Of a stretch of DNA of 64,000 bases, positions 1 through 11,699 are shown one piece after another; position 1 is the first letter of the stretch; every line of letters begins with the position of its first letter. The notes under the pieces were generated by a model, which worked only from the letters and a program-made list of their open reading frames with translations, was not told the origin of the DNA and searched no databases. The position numbers and the translations under genes are program-made. Location of the stretch: positions 67,224,782 to 67,288,781 of the forward strand of contig CP141140.1 in the NCBI GenBank assembly GCA_035235625.1, read 5' to 3'. This DNA is from Saururus chinensis. Taxonomy: Eukaryota; Streptophyta; Magnoliopsida; Piperales; Saururaceae.

Positions 1-1500
1 TCTTACTGGGGCATAGTTACGCAAGAAGAGTCTAATTTCGGCTGGAAAAAGAAAGTCAAATTAATATAACAATTCAGTAACAGCGGTTCTGTGAAGAAAA
101 AAGAAGCAGCTGCAAGTTGGGAGTCATTATGACTCAAAATATATTCTTTAGCTTTTGACAAAGTTTGGCATGACTTTGTGGGCTTCCACACTGAAGGTCA
201 CATGGAAGCCATTAGAATTTTAGGTGAGTTCTGGCAGGCTGCAATGACCCCATTTCAAAGGATAGTTGAAGTTAAAAACGAATAAAAAACTGGGTCAAAA
301 TTTTGGTCTTTTGGATATGTGGTGCAGAATTTGCAATCCTCATGACAATTCAACACTACCAATTTCAATTTTCTAACTTTTCCAGACTCTTCAGAACCAT
401 GCCTTAGATTTCTCCATTGGAGTTGGAGTAGGCAATGGAAAGAAGATGGTTGCAATAGCCCGTTGCCCACGGCCTGGCCCCATCAGAATGGAACGTTTCC
501 AATCGTGTTGGCTCCAACACAACATCTCATGGGGGTCCTCAAGAAAACACCTAACAAACTAGTTAGCACTTTGTGATAGAGGCTAATGGCCATCCACAAG
601 TAACAGTGTTAACGTATAAAGTTGCGTTAGTATGCTACATATTGTCACACACTAAGTTACTGATTAACGTAAATTACTAAGTACCATAATTTAATGGTGC
701 TTCATACACACTGCGCTGTGGTACACCACAGGTGCAGACTACGTTTTATCACGTTATTTAGTTTAAAATTAGTTTCAGATGAATGGCAATCACGTTATGT
801 CGAACAGGGCAGCCTATTGTATCATTGTATGCATGCACGTTTATAGCTGAGAGCTTCCTCTACAACTACAATCTATCATGACCTGTCCAATAATATTTCT
901 GTGGCAACTGTGTCATGGTCATAGATTTAACATATAGTACTAAACAACTTATGCTGATCTCATTATGTTTGTTATCGGTTCCAGTCGGATGCACGTCTCC
1001 AGCCGTCCCACCTGCCAATCTATGCCGGCTAGAAGTGATAACATGCATGTTTCAGCGTTGAGAAGGACATTGTAGGTTTAGGATAATACGAGGATACTTG
1101 GAAGCACATATTGTCAAATTAGTATATCACAAACGATTACAGCGAGTCTTAGTAAAAAGAAGAAACGAGAGGTTCCATGAAACTTGCTAGACATGTAGCG
1201 GCAGGGAGGAAATCCAACGGCGACATAATCTGGCGAAGTAAGATCGTGTATCCAAGAGGTGGAGATGATGCAGCTGCAGAATCAATTAACCATTTATGAA
1301 AGTATGAATGATGCTACGCTGAGGTTAAGTTTTATATGTTAATTAGTTTTAATGTTCCCTCTTTTTTTTGTTTAATAAAATTTTTAATTGGTAAAAAAAC
1401 TTAATTTATCATTCAAATACAGTTGATTAGTGGAGTTAAAAAAGTGGTCTCATTCATCAATGGTATTTAGATGATGAAGTAGGTTCTTAACATATATAAA
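1..1500. other. Intergenic DNA without a recognised gene
   Basis: No convincing protein-coding gene was found. A short open stretch at 386-559 (+) follows a pyrimidine-rich run ending in CAG and could be a terminal exon; it includes the peptide GVGVGNGKKMVAIARC. I do not recognise its family, and no matching upstream exon was found. Near 1465-1525 a stretch resembles one arm of the foldback MITE at about 39.53-39.68 kb. Confidence 0.3.
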
Positions 1501-1574
1501 TTAACGTCATTGAAGCATTTTTTTAAAAGTATATATTGTAGTAAACTACTCTTCGATCATTGCAAGTGTAGAAC

Positions 1575-2570
1575 ATTGTGCTAAGATATGGGTTTGGCGA
1601 TATTGCTCCACACGTGTAAAGCTGGCTTGAGTGAGCTTGTACATATTCATAAGGGAAGCATTTTCTATGCTCCCTAATGACAAAATGCCCAACATAAAGA
1701 AAATATAGGAGCCTTTGATTTTTGAAAATGATGGCGTATGTACTAGTACACATTAGTATCAGCTTGTTGCTAACATGTGCATCATCGACTATTTTGATGA
1801 TGGTGTGTTCTCTATGCCGTACACTATGTCAATAGGGACTAGAAAATGCTTTCTTCAACAAGGGTCTAAGGAATGTGGGGGTGGCCCCTTATTGGTCGTT
1901 GCACATATTTTGTGGGCCCAAGTCGCACATGCACACACTTGTACTTATACTTATGTATTGCATATATGCTAATAAGAGTGCATCCATGTGTATCAGTTAA
2001 TTTGTGGGCCCAAATGAGTGCACAACATGAGCGGAAGCCGTATGAAGTTAACTACCCACATGTGCATTGCACCATGATATGGGTTTGGCCGTATTGGTCC
2101 ACATGTGTAAAGTCGGCTTGGGTGAGCTGGTACATGTCCACAAGGGAAGTATTTTCTATGCTCCCTAATGACAAAATTTCCAACATAAGAAACACATAAA
2201 AGCCTTTGATATTTGAAAATGAAGGCACATGCACTAGTGCACATTAGCGTCGGCCCCATTCCTAACGTGTGCATTGTCGACTTTTTTTATGAATGGCTTC
2301 CATGTGTTCTTGATGTAGTACACTTTGTCAATAGGGACTATAGAAAATGCTTTCTTCAACAAGGGTCTAAGGAATGTAGGGGTGGGCCCCTTATTGGTCG
2401 TTGCACATATTTTGTGGGCTCGAGTTGCACATGCACACACTTGTACTTATGTATTGCATATATATATGCTAATAGGAGTGCATCCATGTGTATCACTTAA
2501 TTTGTGGGCCCAAACGAGTGCACAACATGAGAAGTTGTATGGAGTTTACTACACCCCCCCACCCCCCCGC
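1575..2570. repeat. Tandem duplication, two diverged units of about 495 bp
   Basis: The unit running from about 1575 to 2065 recurs from about 2066 to 2570. Shared landmarks are offset by 491 to 500 bp: GATATGGG at 1585 and 2076, AATAGGGACT at 1831 and 2330, CACAACATGA at 2021 and 2521. Units differ by scattered substitutions and small indels. Open frames inside are short and not conserved between units, so this looks non-coding. The second unit ends in a C-rich run near 2553. Confidence 0.8.
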
Positions 2571-2599
2571 GGCCGATACCCATGATTGGGATACATACC

Positions 2600-3346
2600 A
2601 TAGAATAAAAACCTTTGTAGAGTGTTTTAATGGACATAGGAGTCCAAGCCTACCTAGGAAGCAAATAAGTATTAAATAGGGATTAAAAGTTCTAAACCCC
2701 CTCCCCAATTCTCTCCTTTCTTGTTAGTTGATGCCTCTCTCTCTCTCTCTCTTCTCTTGTTGGTTGTGACTCCCCTCTAGGGCTGACTTGTGCCTCCTCG
2801 CTTGTTTTCTTGCATGGCAAGGAAGAGGACTGCCACCCTCTAATCTCTTACCTTGGGATTTGCACAGTGAGCCTCCTGGGGCTATGTGGCTTAGAGATTT
2901 GCACAAGCAACGGCTTGTGCGTGGGTTAATCAGTCCCCGGTTCATATTATCATCATATTCAAGGTACTCCCCTACTTGATTTACATTCATATACATTAAA
3001 AAAGGTGTGTTTTATCAAGAATGTTGCAAGGTCACATCCTAAGGTTCAGCTGCTAAAGGATAGTATGTGCTTATCCATCTTTATGTGATGTTTATGTGCT
3101 TGAAATTGATTTATAATTGTACATTACATTATTTTATATACATATTGTACATGAGATACACAAGACGGTCTACACAACCAAGTTGGTGCTGCTGCCACCT
3201 AACCATACAAAATGAAAGGGTTCTTAAGTTTTGTGTAATGCATAGGACTTGTCTAGCATGACTTAATTTTCATAACCAAAACTTGAAGACTAACAATGGG
3301 AGGTTGCTACATCACTAAGGAAGTGGTGAGAAAGAAACTTAGAAAT
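2600..3346. other. Intergenic DNA, no gene seen
   Basis: Contains a (CT)n run near 2733-2753 and otherwise unique-looking AT-rich DNA up to the copia LTR. No protein family was recognised in either strand. Confidence 0.5.
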
Positions 3347-3728
3347 TGTTGAGCTTGTTTTTGAATTAAAATATTAGGTGGCCCAACTGTCTCAATAGAC
3401 TAATTTTGGGCTTTCAAAATTGTCTGGCTAATGGGCTTGAGTCAAAATACTCATTAAACTATAATTTTAGTGACAAATTTGGACCATTAACTGACCTATG
3501 GATGGAGAGTTAGGATTCTAGGGTTCTTAATAGTGGTGTATTAGTTTAGTTAAAAATACATAATTAGTCATCCTAATACAGTGCCTTAAGCGAGCATTAC
3601 TCTCAGTCAAGTTCTAAACCATAAAACATTGTGAAGATTTATAGAAACAAAGCTTCATCAAAGGGGATAAAGCTTTGTTCAGGCTCTAATGACTATAGAT
3701 GAGCCTAATCCTATTGTGTATTATTTCA
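3347..3728 (+). repeat. 5' LTR of the copia element
   Basis: Starts TGTTGAGCTTG and ends TTTCA just before the primer-binding site. It matches the 3' LTR at 5825-6208 along its length. Confidence 0.75.
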
Positions 3729-3904
3729 TTAATTGGTATCAAAGTTATTTTATTTCTATGGCTCAATTGAGAAATTATGCCAAATGGGAGAATGGTGGGC
3801 TTGTTTTTGAATTAAAATATTAGGTGGCCCAACTATCTCAATCGACACTAGTTTTGGGCTTTCAAAGCTGTCTAGGTATGAGTATTTTGACTTAGGCCCA
3901 TTAC

Positions 3905-4292
3905 CCATACAGTTTTAAAAACCTAAAACCAGTTTGATTTGAGACAGTTGGGCCACTTAATATTTTAATTCAAAAACAAACTCAACATTCTCCCACTTAG
4001 CACAATTTTTCAATTGAGTCATAGAAATAAAATCTCCTACTTAGCTTAATTAAACTAAATTTGAGATAAATATTTTAGTTAAAAAATAATGACAAAGTGG
4101 GTAATGAGAAAAGTTAAAATGACTTTTTATGCGCATACAATTTTGGAAAAAGTAATACCCTTTGAACTGCATGTAGTAACTTTATACTCTTACAAAATAT
4201 CATAATTGCATGAATCAGGGTGGTTATATGTCATCATAAGAGAACATTTTCTTTCATGTGTCACAATTTAATTAATTCATTCTGTTTGAGTG

Positions 4293-4363
<71 letters not shown>

Positions 4364-5900
4364 AAGAATGAAGGCATGTTCCAGAAATATTTTGGAAACC
4401 CCCCAAAAAAAATTTGCCCTAAAAAGGACCAAACTGGATCAACAACTGGCCCATGGTGCAGAAGACCCGTGCGGCACGGATTGAATCAAACCTACACCTA
4501 ATGCGGGTCAGTGATGATATGTAGAAGCTGGTTGAGATGACCAGATTTTGTGGGTCTTCTTCAACCTCTCGACAGAGAGGTTGAGGATGAGGCCATGCCA
4601 GCACCTAGCCATCATAGAATTTTTTGCCCAATGGTGGCGATTTCAAAATCGACCTAATGAGTGGAGGATGACAGTCCGGTGAAGGAAGGGGCTCTGTGAG
4701 TAGCGATGGCACCGCCAATGCCCAATGCCACAAGGCGGTGGCATTGGCTAGTGTCGAATAGGTCCAAGGGTTGTCTGATAATGACAACCCCACAACGGGT
4801 GGTGAAAACAAAAAATGGTGCCAGAGCAGTAAGGAAAAAATTATTTTTTTATCCGATTCATACGACTTGGTGGCTAATCGCAGCGACAATGTCGACTAAA
4901 TCCCAAATGCAGTGAGATGGTAGCATCGACTAGCACTGGACGGATCCAAAAGACTGTGCCGATGACTAGAGAAACAAAACAATAAAAATCTAAACTTTGA
5001 GACACCGCTAGACTGTGTTTTCCTGGCCAGAAATTTTTTGGTAGCCATAGGGCAGCAATAGCTCTGGCTAGCAGTCCGGCAACCACCAAGAGATCCGATG
5101 GCTGCTGAGAGATCGACAGCACCGGCCAAAGCCCAATACCCGATGACTCTGACTCTGGACTGGCAGGTCTGCTCTGGCTAATAGCCCGGTGGCCTGGCCA
5201 CCATCATAATTAACATAACCTCAAAGAACAACAAGAGTGGAAGTTGGAGTAAGCACATCGATATTAAATATCTTGTTGTTAGGGATCGTATTAAAGAAGG
5301 TACAATTATTATTAAGAATATAGGTAATGAGCTGATGGTTGTTGATCTAATGGCTAAGGGCTTACTGACTTCTCTGTTTAAGAATCATGTGGATAGTATG
5401 GGTCTTATTAGCTGCCCGTGCTTTTGATGTTGCTTATGTACTTCTAGACTTTTTCATAGCAGTTATATTTTCTTTTCTCATGCTATCTCATTTCTGTGCA
5501 CTTACGTATGAGACAATGTTTGGACAATGAGTGGAAGCATGCCTTAACATACACACATAGAAGGGAATGTTCTCCTATGATTGCATAATTGCCTTGTTTT
5601 GTGTAATTATGATATTTTGTAAGAGTATAAAGTTGCCACATACAGTTCGAATGATATTATTTTTACCAAAATTTATGTGCATACGAAAGTCATTTTAACT
5701 TTTCCCATTACCCACTTAGTCATTATTTTTTAACTAAAATATTTTTCTCAAATTTAGTTTAATTAAGCTAAGTGGGAGATTTTATTTCTATGGCTTAATT
5801 AAGAAGTTGTGTCAAGTAAGAGAATGTTGGGTTTGCTTTTGAATTAAAATATTAGGTGGCCCAACTATTTTAATTGACATTGGTTCTGAGCTTTCAAAAC
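3905..5900. repeat. Inverted arms of about 350 bp inside the copia element
   Basis: The stretch 3905-4260 is the reverse complement of about 5570-5900. It covers the LTR start, the purine tract and the upstream internal sequence. The arms enclose about 1.3 kb (4260-5570), including a (TA)n(GA)n microsatellite at about 4295-4360 and the RNase H remnant. A third forward LTR-start fragment lies at about 3787-3890. Confidence 0.75.
5236..5412 (+). mobile_element. Copia RNase H C-terminal remnant
   Basis: The translated text reads like the end of copia RNase H: SKHIDIKYLVVRDRIKEG, later VDLMAKGLL, then HVDSMGL. These match the conserved K-HID-KY-x-R, D-x-x-KGL and HV-x-MGL blocks of plant copia polyproteins. 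It is a fragment of a broken fossil. Confidence 0.8.
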
Positions 5901-6208
5901 TATATGGGTAATGAGCCTAAGTCAAAATACCCATTAAACTGTGGTCTTAACAACAAATCTGGACCATTAGCTAACCTCTAGATGGAGGTTAGGATTTTAA
6001 GGTTCTTAACAGTGTTTTCCTAGTTTAGTTATAAATACATTATTAGTCATTCTAATACGGTGCCTTAAGCAAGAATTACTCTCAATCTAAGTTCTAAATA
6101 AGAAACGCATTGTGAGAATTTGTAAAAGTAAAGCTTCATCAAAGGGGATAAAGTTTTTTTCAAGCTCTAATGACTACTCGTAAGCCTAATCCTATTATGT
6201 ATTATTCC
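5825..6208 (+). repeat. 3' LTR of the copia element
   Basis: Starts TGTTGGGTTTGC directly after a purine-rich tract and matches the 5' LTR. Flanking five-base words (GAAAT and GAATT) may be a decayed target duplication. Confidence 0.7.
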
Positions 6209-6239
6209 GAATTGGATCCAATAATATCAAATTCAAATA

Positions 6240-6375
6240 AGTTGGGTGTACACTCCCACTCTTTACGGTAGGAGTACCCAATTAATGCCTGCCACATGGG
6301 GAACTCTGACAATGCATTTTCTCATAGCATTGATTGGTCACTCCCACTAATTATGGTGGGAGTGCACACCAGCTG
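6240..6375. repeat. Small MITE-like inverted repeat
   Basis: GGGTGTACACTCCCAC near 6244 is mirrored by GTGGGAGTGCACACC near 6356. Two further inner hairpin arms carry the same CTCCCAC word. This looks like a short foldback element, but no target duplication was resolved. Confidence 0.5.
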
Positions 6376-7141
6376 ATCTGAAACCTAATAATTTCTATGG
6401 TTCTCCTTGATATATATGATTATGCATTTTAGTCATAACAAGTACTCTTGAAAATATTTTTATAATGAATATTTATTTTTGCATATGGAAAAGATGTTCC
6501 ATGTACTAACGCATCGTATGCAAGAACTCAATATACATGGGTGATTGCTTACTGACGGATTTACTCTTCTAAAAGCCGCGTTAAAATTTTAAATCCCAGA
6601 CAAAGTCACCGGCTGTTGCACCCCATCCAAGAGTCAATTTTGCCAACAGATTCTTATTTTCTTGTTGTTGGTTATTATAATTAAGGAATGCCAACATGGA
6701 GGTGTTAAAAGTAAAATGTACTAGCCGTCACATTTGATCAAACAATTGGGCATGCAGTGGTTTAATATATATATTCTTGGCATAATACTACTAGCCTGTT
6801 GATGTTAATTAATCCTTAAAGCCGGCACAATTAACCTAGTCTAATGCTAAACCGTGACATATGTTTATCAGTGGACGAATACCCTCTTTATCGTAAGAAG
6901 TCAATGCTGGCTTGCAAGTTGCAATCCACCTTGCATCAGCAAGTTGATATTGGCATGCCAAAGACTTTGGAAAAATCTTTGGCAACAAAGGTAGAAAACC
7001 CTCGTGACATACATGTCAACACCACACCTTTGAACCCTGACTTTTCTCATAGCACTTACCTAATATACTACTAAATCACAATATCTCATAAACTTGGTTA
7101 TTTGTAAACCTTATGATTGTTGTAAGAGTAATACACTAATA
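6376..7141. other. Intergenic DNA, no recognised gene
   Basis: A 76-codon open frame at 6844-7074 (+) matches no family I know and has no supporting context, so it is not called as a gene. Confidence 0.4.
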
Positions 7142-7304
7142 CTCTCTTAGTCCTAAATTAATAGTTCTATTTGATAAAAAAATTTATGTACATACACGGC
7201 TCCTATGCCTTCATCGTGACATGCGGGTCCTATGTCTTCATCGTGACATGCATACACCAAAGTACAAGATTAATTAAGTAGCATTTTTAATATTGTAAAA
7301 GGAG
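7142..7304. mobile_element. Stowaway-like MITE
   Basis: The left end CTCTCTTAGTCCTAAATTAA and right end TTAATATTGTAAAAGGAG are degenerate inverted copies of the plant Stowaway terminus (CTCCCTCCGTCC type). Each is flanked by TA, the expected Tc1/mariner target duplication. It contains a duplicated word of about 27 bp (CCTATGYCTTCATCGTGACATG) at about 7199-7252. Confidence 0.6.
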
Positions 7305-7880
7305 TAAATGGTACTGATATATGCACTCACCCCTTGTCTGTCCGCTGCAAGCCTACAATGTACTCTCATGCCACCATTGTTGTGAGCATGTGACGAGCAT
7401 TTACAGCATTTCTGGGTGGTACAGATAGCATTGTCCCAATTATCACGGGCGAAAAGTTATTCACACTCCGCGTATAAGTTGGATGTTCTCCCAATTTACA
7501 AGACTCGTCAATCCTCAATAGATTGACGGTGTAGCACGTGCTTATGTGTGCTTGATTGTTGCGAGAAGTCGCGGTTCATGTAAAGTGAGAGTATATTTCA
7601 CATGACATTCTGAGAATAGCAAATAATGTCTCTTTCATTGGTGGGGTCTTCCATAATAATTTCCTTCCCCGGACGATGGCTAAGGTACTCTGTAGTAAAG
7701 GAGTAGAAGATAGGAGCGTCATGTCAAACTGCTTACCACTATGATTTGACGGCCCACAATCAACAAAGAGGTAAGTACTTCCTCGTAAAGAATTATGGTT
7801 AAATATTAAATAAAAAAATTAACTAAATTGGGTAGGCCCTTTATGTAAATAAAATGTGTTGGGTATATATATATATATAT
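7305..7880. other. Intergenic DNA, no gene seen
   Basis: No open frame of note and no repeat recognised, apart from a short (TA)n just before the palindromic element. Confidence 0.4.
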
Positions 7881-7881
7881 G

Positions 7882-8420
<539 letters not shown>

Positions 8421-8719
8421 ATGTTGCCCGACCTCATAAATGTGACTCATAGAAGTAGTGGCACTGATATTTGTGCCTTCTAAGATGAAAGCAACAAAAG
8501 TGATACGAAGAGTTTGCAACATAGAGTTTGTTGCGGTTGACCTGAACTTGCCTGATTTATTGTGTCAGAGAATAAACTCTGAAGTCCAAACACATAACAT
8601 TGAAGTCCAAACACAGAAGGAGTAGAGAATTGGAAGCTCTATGCAAAGTGTGAAAGTAGAGATTGTTAGAGTATGAAAGTAAATTCTAGAGTCCAAACAC
8701 CGCATATCATTTGTTATTC

Positions 8720-8945
8720 TATGTAAATGAAATGGCCTTAAATGCGAAGTACTGTAATTAGATTCACTATAAATGTGATGCATTATAATGAGATTAATTG
8801 CAAATGTGGTGCACTATAACTGTGTTGCATTGTAATTGTGTTGTGTTGACCTATAATTGCAATGCATTATAATTGTGATGAACTATAATAGCGTTGCATT
8901 GTAATTGCGATCGCCTTTAATTATGATGCATTGTAATTTAAAAGG
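8720..8945. repeat. Degenerate minisatellite of TTGTAATTGTGATGCA type
   Basis: Repeated 13-16 bp words related to GCATTATAATTGTGATG and TGCATTGTAATTG are strung together with drift. No gene is seen between 8420 and 9096. Confidence 0.6.
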
Positions 8946-9096
8946 ACATTGAGATGGATTGGAGTGAAAGTATGATGGGGTGTAATGTTCAACTCGGAAA
9001 ATCATTGAAAATGCGAAAGAATGTACCATCGCAAATGCAATTGGCTCATAAAATTTACTTACATTGCGATGGTATATAGTTTGACTAAATTGCAAT

Positions 9097-9680
9097 CACT
9101 ACAACAAAAAGTATTATTAAGTGTCGCTAATAGTCATAAAAGCATCGCTAAATGCAACAATTAAAGTCCAGTTGCTAATGCGCATATTCAAAAATGTCGC
9201 TAATATTACCATTTTAGCGACACTTATATTTTTGTCACTAATATTATTTTTTTGCGACGCTTTATTATACATTGCAAATAGTAAATTATTAGCAACACAT
9301 ATTCTTGTCGCTAATTCCAAATTTTTGCGATGATTTATTATATGTCATAAATAGTAAATTATTAGCGACACTTAGTTACATGTGTTGCTAATAATTAATT
9401 ATTAGTGACATTTCAAAAAATGTTGCAATTATTAAAATATTTTAAAAAAAATATTAGAGACATTTACTTTTGTGTCGCTATAAAGAAAAAATAAAGAAAT
9501 TATTAGCGACACTTCTAAAAGCATTATTAATTTTAAAAAGAAATAAAAGTTATTAGCGACTTTTTTCAATAACAAAAAAAAGTTATTAGTGACGTTTTTG
9601 AAAGATTCCCTAATAAAAAAGTAAATATGAAAAAATTAATAGAGATACTTTTAAAAGCGTCACTAATAGATTTAAAAAAA
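9097..9680 (+). mobile_element. CACTA-like transposon terminus with subterminal repeats
   Basis: CACTACAACAAAAAG at 9097 matches the canonical plant CACTA (En/Spm) end. It is followed by many direct and inverted copies of TTAGCGACACTT and TGTCGCTAAT, typical of the transposase-binding subterminal zone. No opposite CACTA end and no transposase were found, so this is a partial element. Confidence 0.65.
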
Positions 9681-9689
9681 AACAAAATT

Positions 9690-10040
9690 TCACCTCTGGT
9701 GGGATTTTGCGGAGAAGCGGGTAGTTGCCTGAGGGGTGGCTCCGGCCAAAAGCGGGCGGAGTGGAGAAGAAGGGAGGGAGGGGTATAGTGTAGAAGGGGG
9801 AGCGGAGGCTGAAGAAGGGTGCTCCGGTTGGAGCGAGAACGAGAAGGGGCGGGGGGAGAAGAAGAGGGGAGGGGGTATAGGGCTCTGTCCGGAGTGGAGC
9901 AGAAGGGGGCTAAGAAGGGGAGGGGCTGGCTCCAACCAGAGGCGAGGGAGCCGGTGGTGGAGCTAGATTGAGGGGCGGCGGCGGGCAGAGATGCTGAACC
10001 AGGGGCGGTGGTCGGAGGGGAGAGGTGCGGGGGGGGGGGG
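9690..10040. repeat. Purine-rich GC-high block
   Basis: Strongly GGAG/GAAG-biased DNA ending in a G homopolymer at about 10030. Open frames here are a compositional artefact. Confidence 0.5.
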
Positions 10041-10199
10041 GGGGGTTTATATATAATATGTGGGTGAAACTTTTGCCCGTATGGGCTAAAAACATCGTTT
10101 TTAGCAACGCTTATATAGAAGCGTTACAAATAAGTATACTATTTACAATGCTTCCTTATAAGCGTTACAAATAAGAGAAAATCAATAAAAAATATAAAA

Positions 10200-11620
10200 T
10201 CCTCTCATTCTCCTCTCTCTCTTTTTCTCTCTCCTCTCTCTCCTCCCTCTCATCCTCTCACACACTCTCTCTCCTTTCTCCTTCTCTATATAATTTCTTT
10301 TATTCATTTTAATTTTTTTATTGATTTAAAAATATAATATATAATAAAAGGGAGAGAGAGAGAGTGAAAAGGGGAAGAAAGAGGTAGAGAGGGAGAGAAA
10401 AAGAGGAGAGAGGGAAGAGAGAGGAGATAAAGGATAGAGAGAAAGAGAGAAGAGAGAGAGAGGAGAGAATTTAATTTAGATTATTTATGAATTTTTTTTA
10501 TTATATCTTATAGTTTAAGATGAATAAAAGAAATTAAAATTAAAGGTACTCACGACGCATAGCAAAATACGTCGCTACTAACCTAGGTAGTAGCAACGCA
10601 ATGCATATGCATGTGCGTTGCTACTAATTTTATTTTTATTATTTTTATTTATTTTAAAATATAATATATAAAAAAATTTCAAAAAATCTAAATTAAATTC
10701 TCCTCTCTCCCTCCTTCCTCTTTCCCTCTCAATATAATTTCTTTTATCCATTTTTATTTTTATTGATTTTAAACTATAATATATAATAAAAGGGAGAGAG
10801 AGAAAGAGTGAGAAGGGGAAGATAGAGGTAGAGAGGGGAGAGAAGAGAGAGCGAGGAGAGAGGGATGAGAGAGAGAGAGGGGAGAGAGAGGAGAAATAGG
10901 GAGGAGATAGAGGAGAGAGAGTGAGAGTGAGAGAGGAGAGAGAATTTGATTTAGATGTTTTTATGGATTTTTTATTATATCCTTTATTTAATAATGAATA
11001 AAAAATATATATTAAAAGTAGTAGTGATGCATAGCAAATAGTAGCGACGTGTACGAGTCACATTGCTACTATTTGCTATGTGTTGCTACTACCTTTAATC
11101 TTAATTTCTTTTATTTATTTTGAAATTGAGTATATAATAAAAATATCTCAAAAAATCTGAATTAAATTCTCTCTTTCACCCTCTCTCTCCCTTTCTATAT
11201 AATTTTTTTATTTATTTTAATTATTTAATTAATTTTTAAATATAAGATACAAAAAATCCTCTATCTCTCTCCTCTCTATCTTTTCTCCCTCTCCTTATCT
11301 CCTCTCTCGCTCTCCTCCTCTCTCTCTCATGCATGTCAGTGTGGGCCCCATCTCTAAGGAGGATGGGAGAGAGCATGAGAATTTAATAATAATTATTTAT
11401 TTATTATATACTAAATTTAAAAATAATAAAAAATAATATAAAATGAAATGTATTTGCGACGCATATAGAGGTGTGTCAAAAATACCCCCATGTATTTGCG
11501 ACACATAGTATTATGCATAACCAATACTTAGGGTATTTGTGATGCATAATACTATGTGTCACAATTACTTGGGGGTATTTGCAATGCACCGGTCTATGCG
11601 TCGCAAATATCACTTTTTTA
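10200..11620. repeat. Three-unit array, period about 450 bp, with palindromic cores
   Basis: Each unit has a CT-rich tract, an AT-rich segment (TATAATTTCTTTTATYCATTT at 10288 and 10733, weaker at 11197), a GA-rich tract, then a palindromic core. Cores at about 10550-10645, 11015-11095 and 11450-11612 carry GCGACG/CGTCGC or TTGCGACGCAT words in inverted pairs. The words relate to the GCGACA subterminal repeats at 9.1-9.7 kb, so the array may be an expanded transposon end. Confidence 0.6.
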
Positions 11621-11699
11621 ATTAATATTTTAAATCATATTTATTTTATTAAATATATATAATAATATACTACAACATTAATCTATAAAATTTAAAATT

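Larger units (their letters stand above)
3347..6208 (+). mobile_element. Ty1/copia-type LTR element, degraded and rearranged fossil
   Basis: Two direct LTR copies of about 380 bp lie at 3347-3728 and 5825-6208; both begin TGTTG and run through matching text. A primer-binding site resembling the initiator-Met type (TGGTATCAAAG) sits at 3734. A purine-rich tract AAGTGGGAGA lies upstream of the 3' LTR. The interior is only about 2.1 kb and keeps a recognisable end of copia RNase H. The element is broken, with many breaks, and has extra LTR and internal pieces in forward and inverted orientation. The LTRs are clearly diverged, so the insertion is old. Confidence 0.8.

Noticed and set aside
386-559. 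Possible last exon with GVGVGNGKKMVAIARC
   Set aside because: Not called as a gene: no recognised family and no upstream exon. Noted only in the intergenic entry.
6844-7074. 76-codon frame with an ordinary amino-acid mix
   Set aside because: No family recognised, no splice or promoter context, and only slightly longer than expected by chance in this DNA.
9690-10107. Frames in the purine-rich block and its complement
   Set aside because: Low-complexity Gly/Glu or Pro/Ser text due to base composition.
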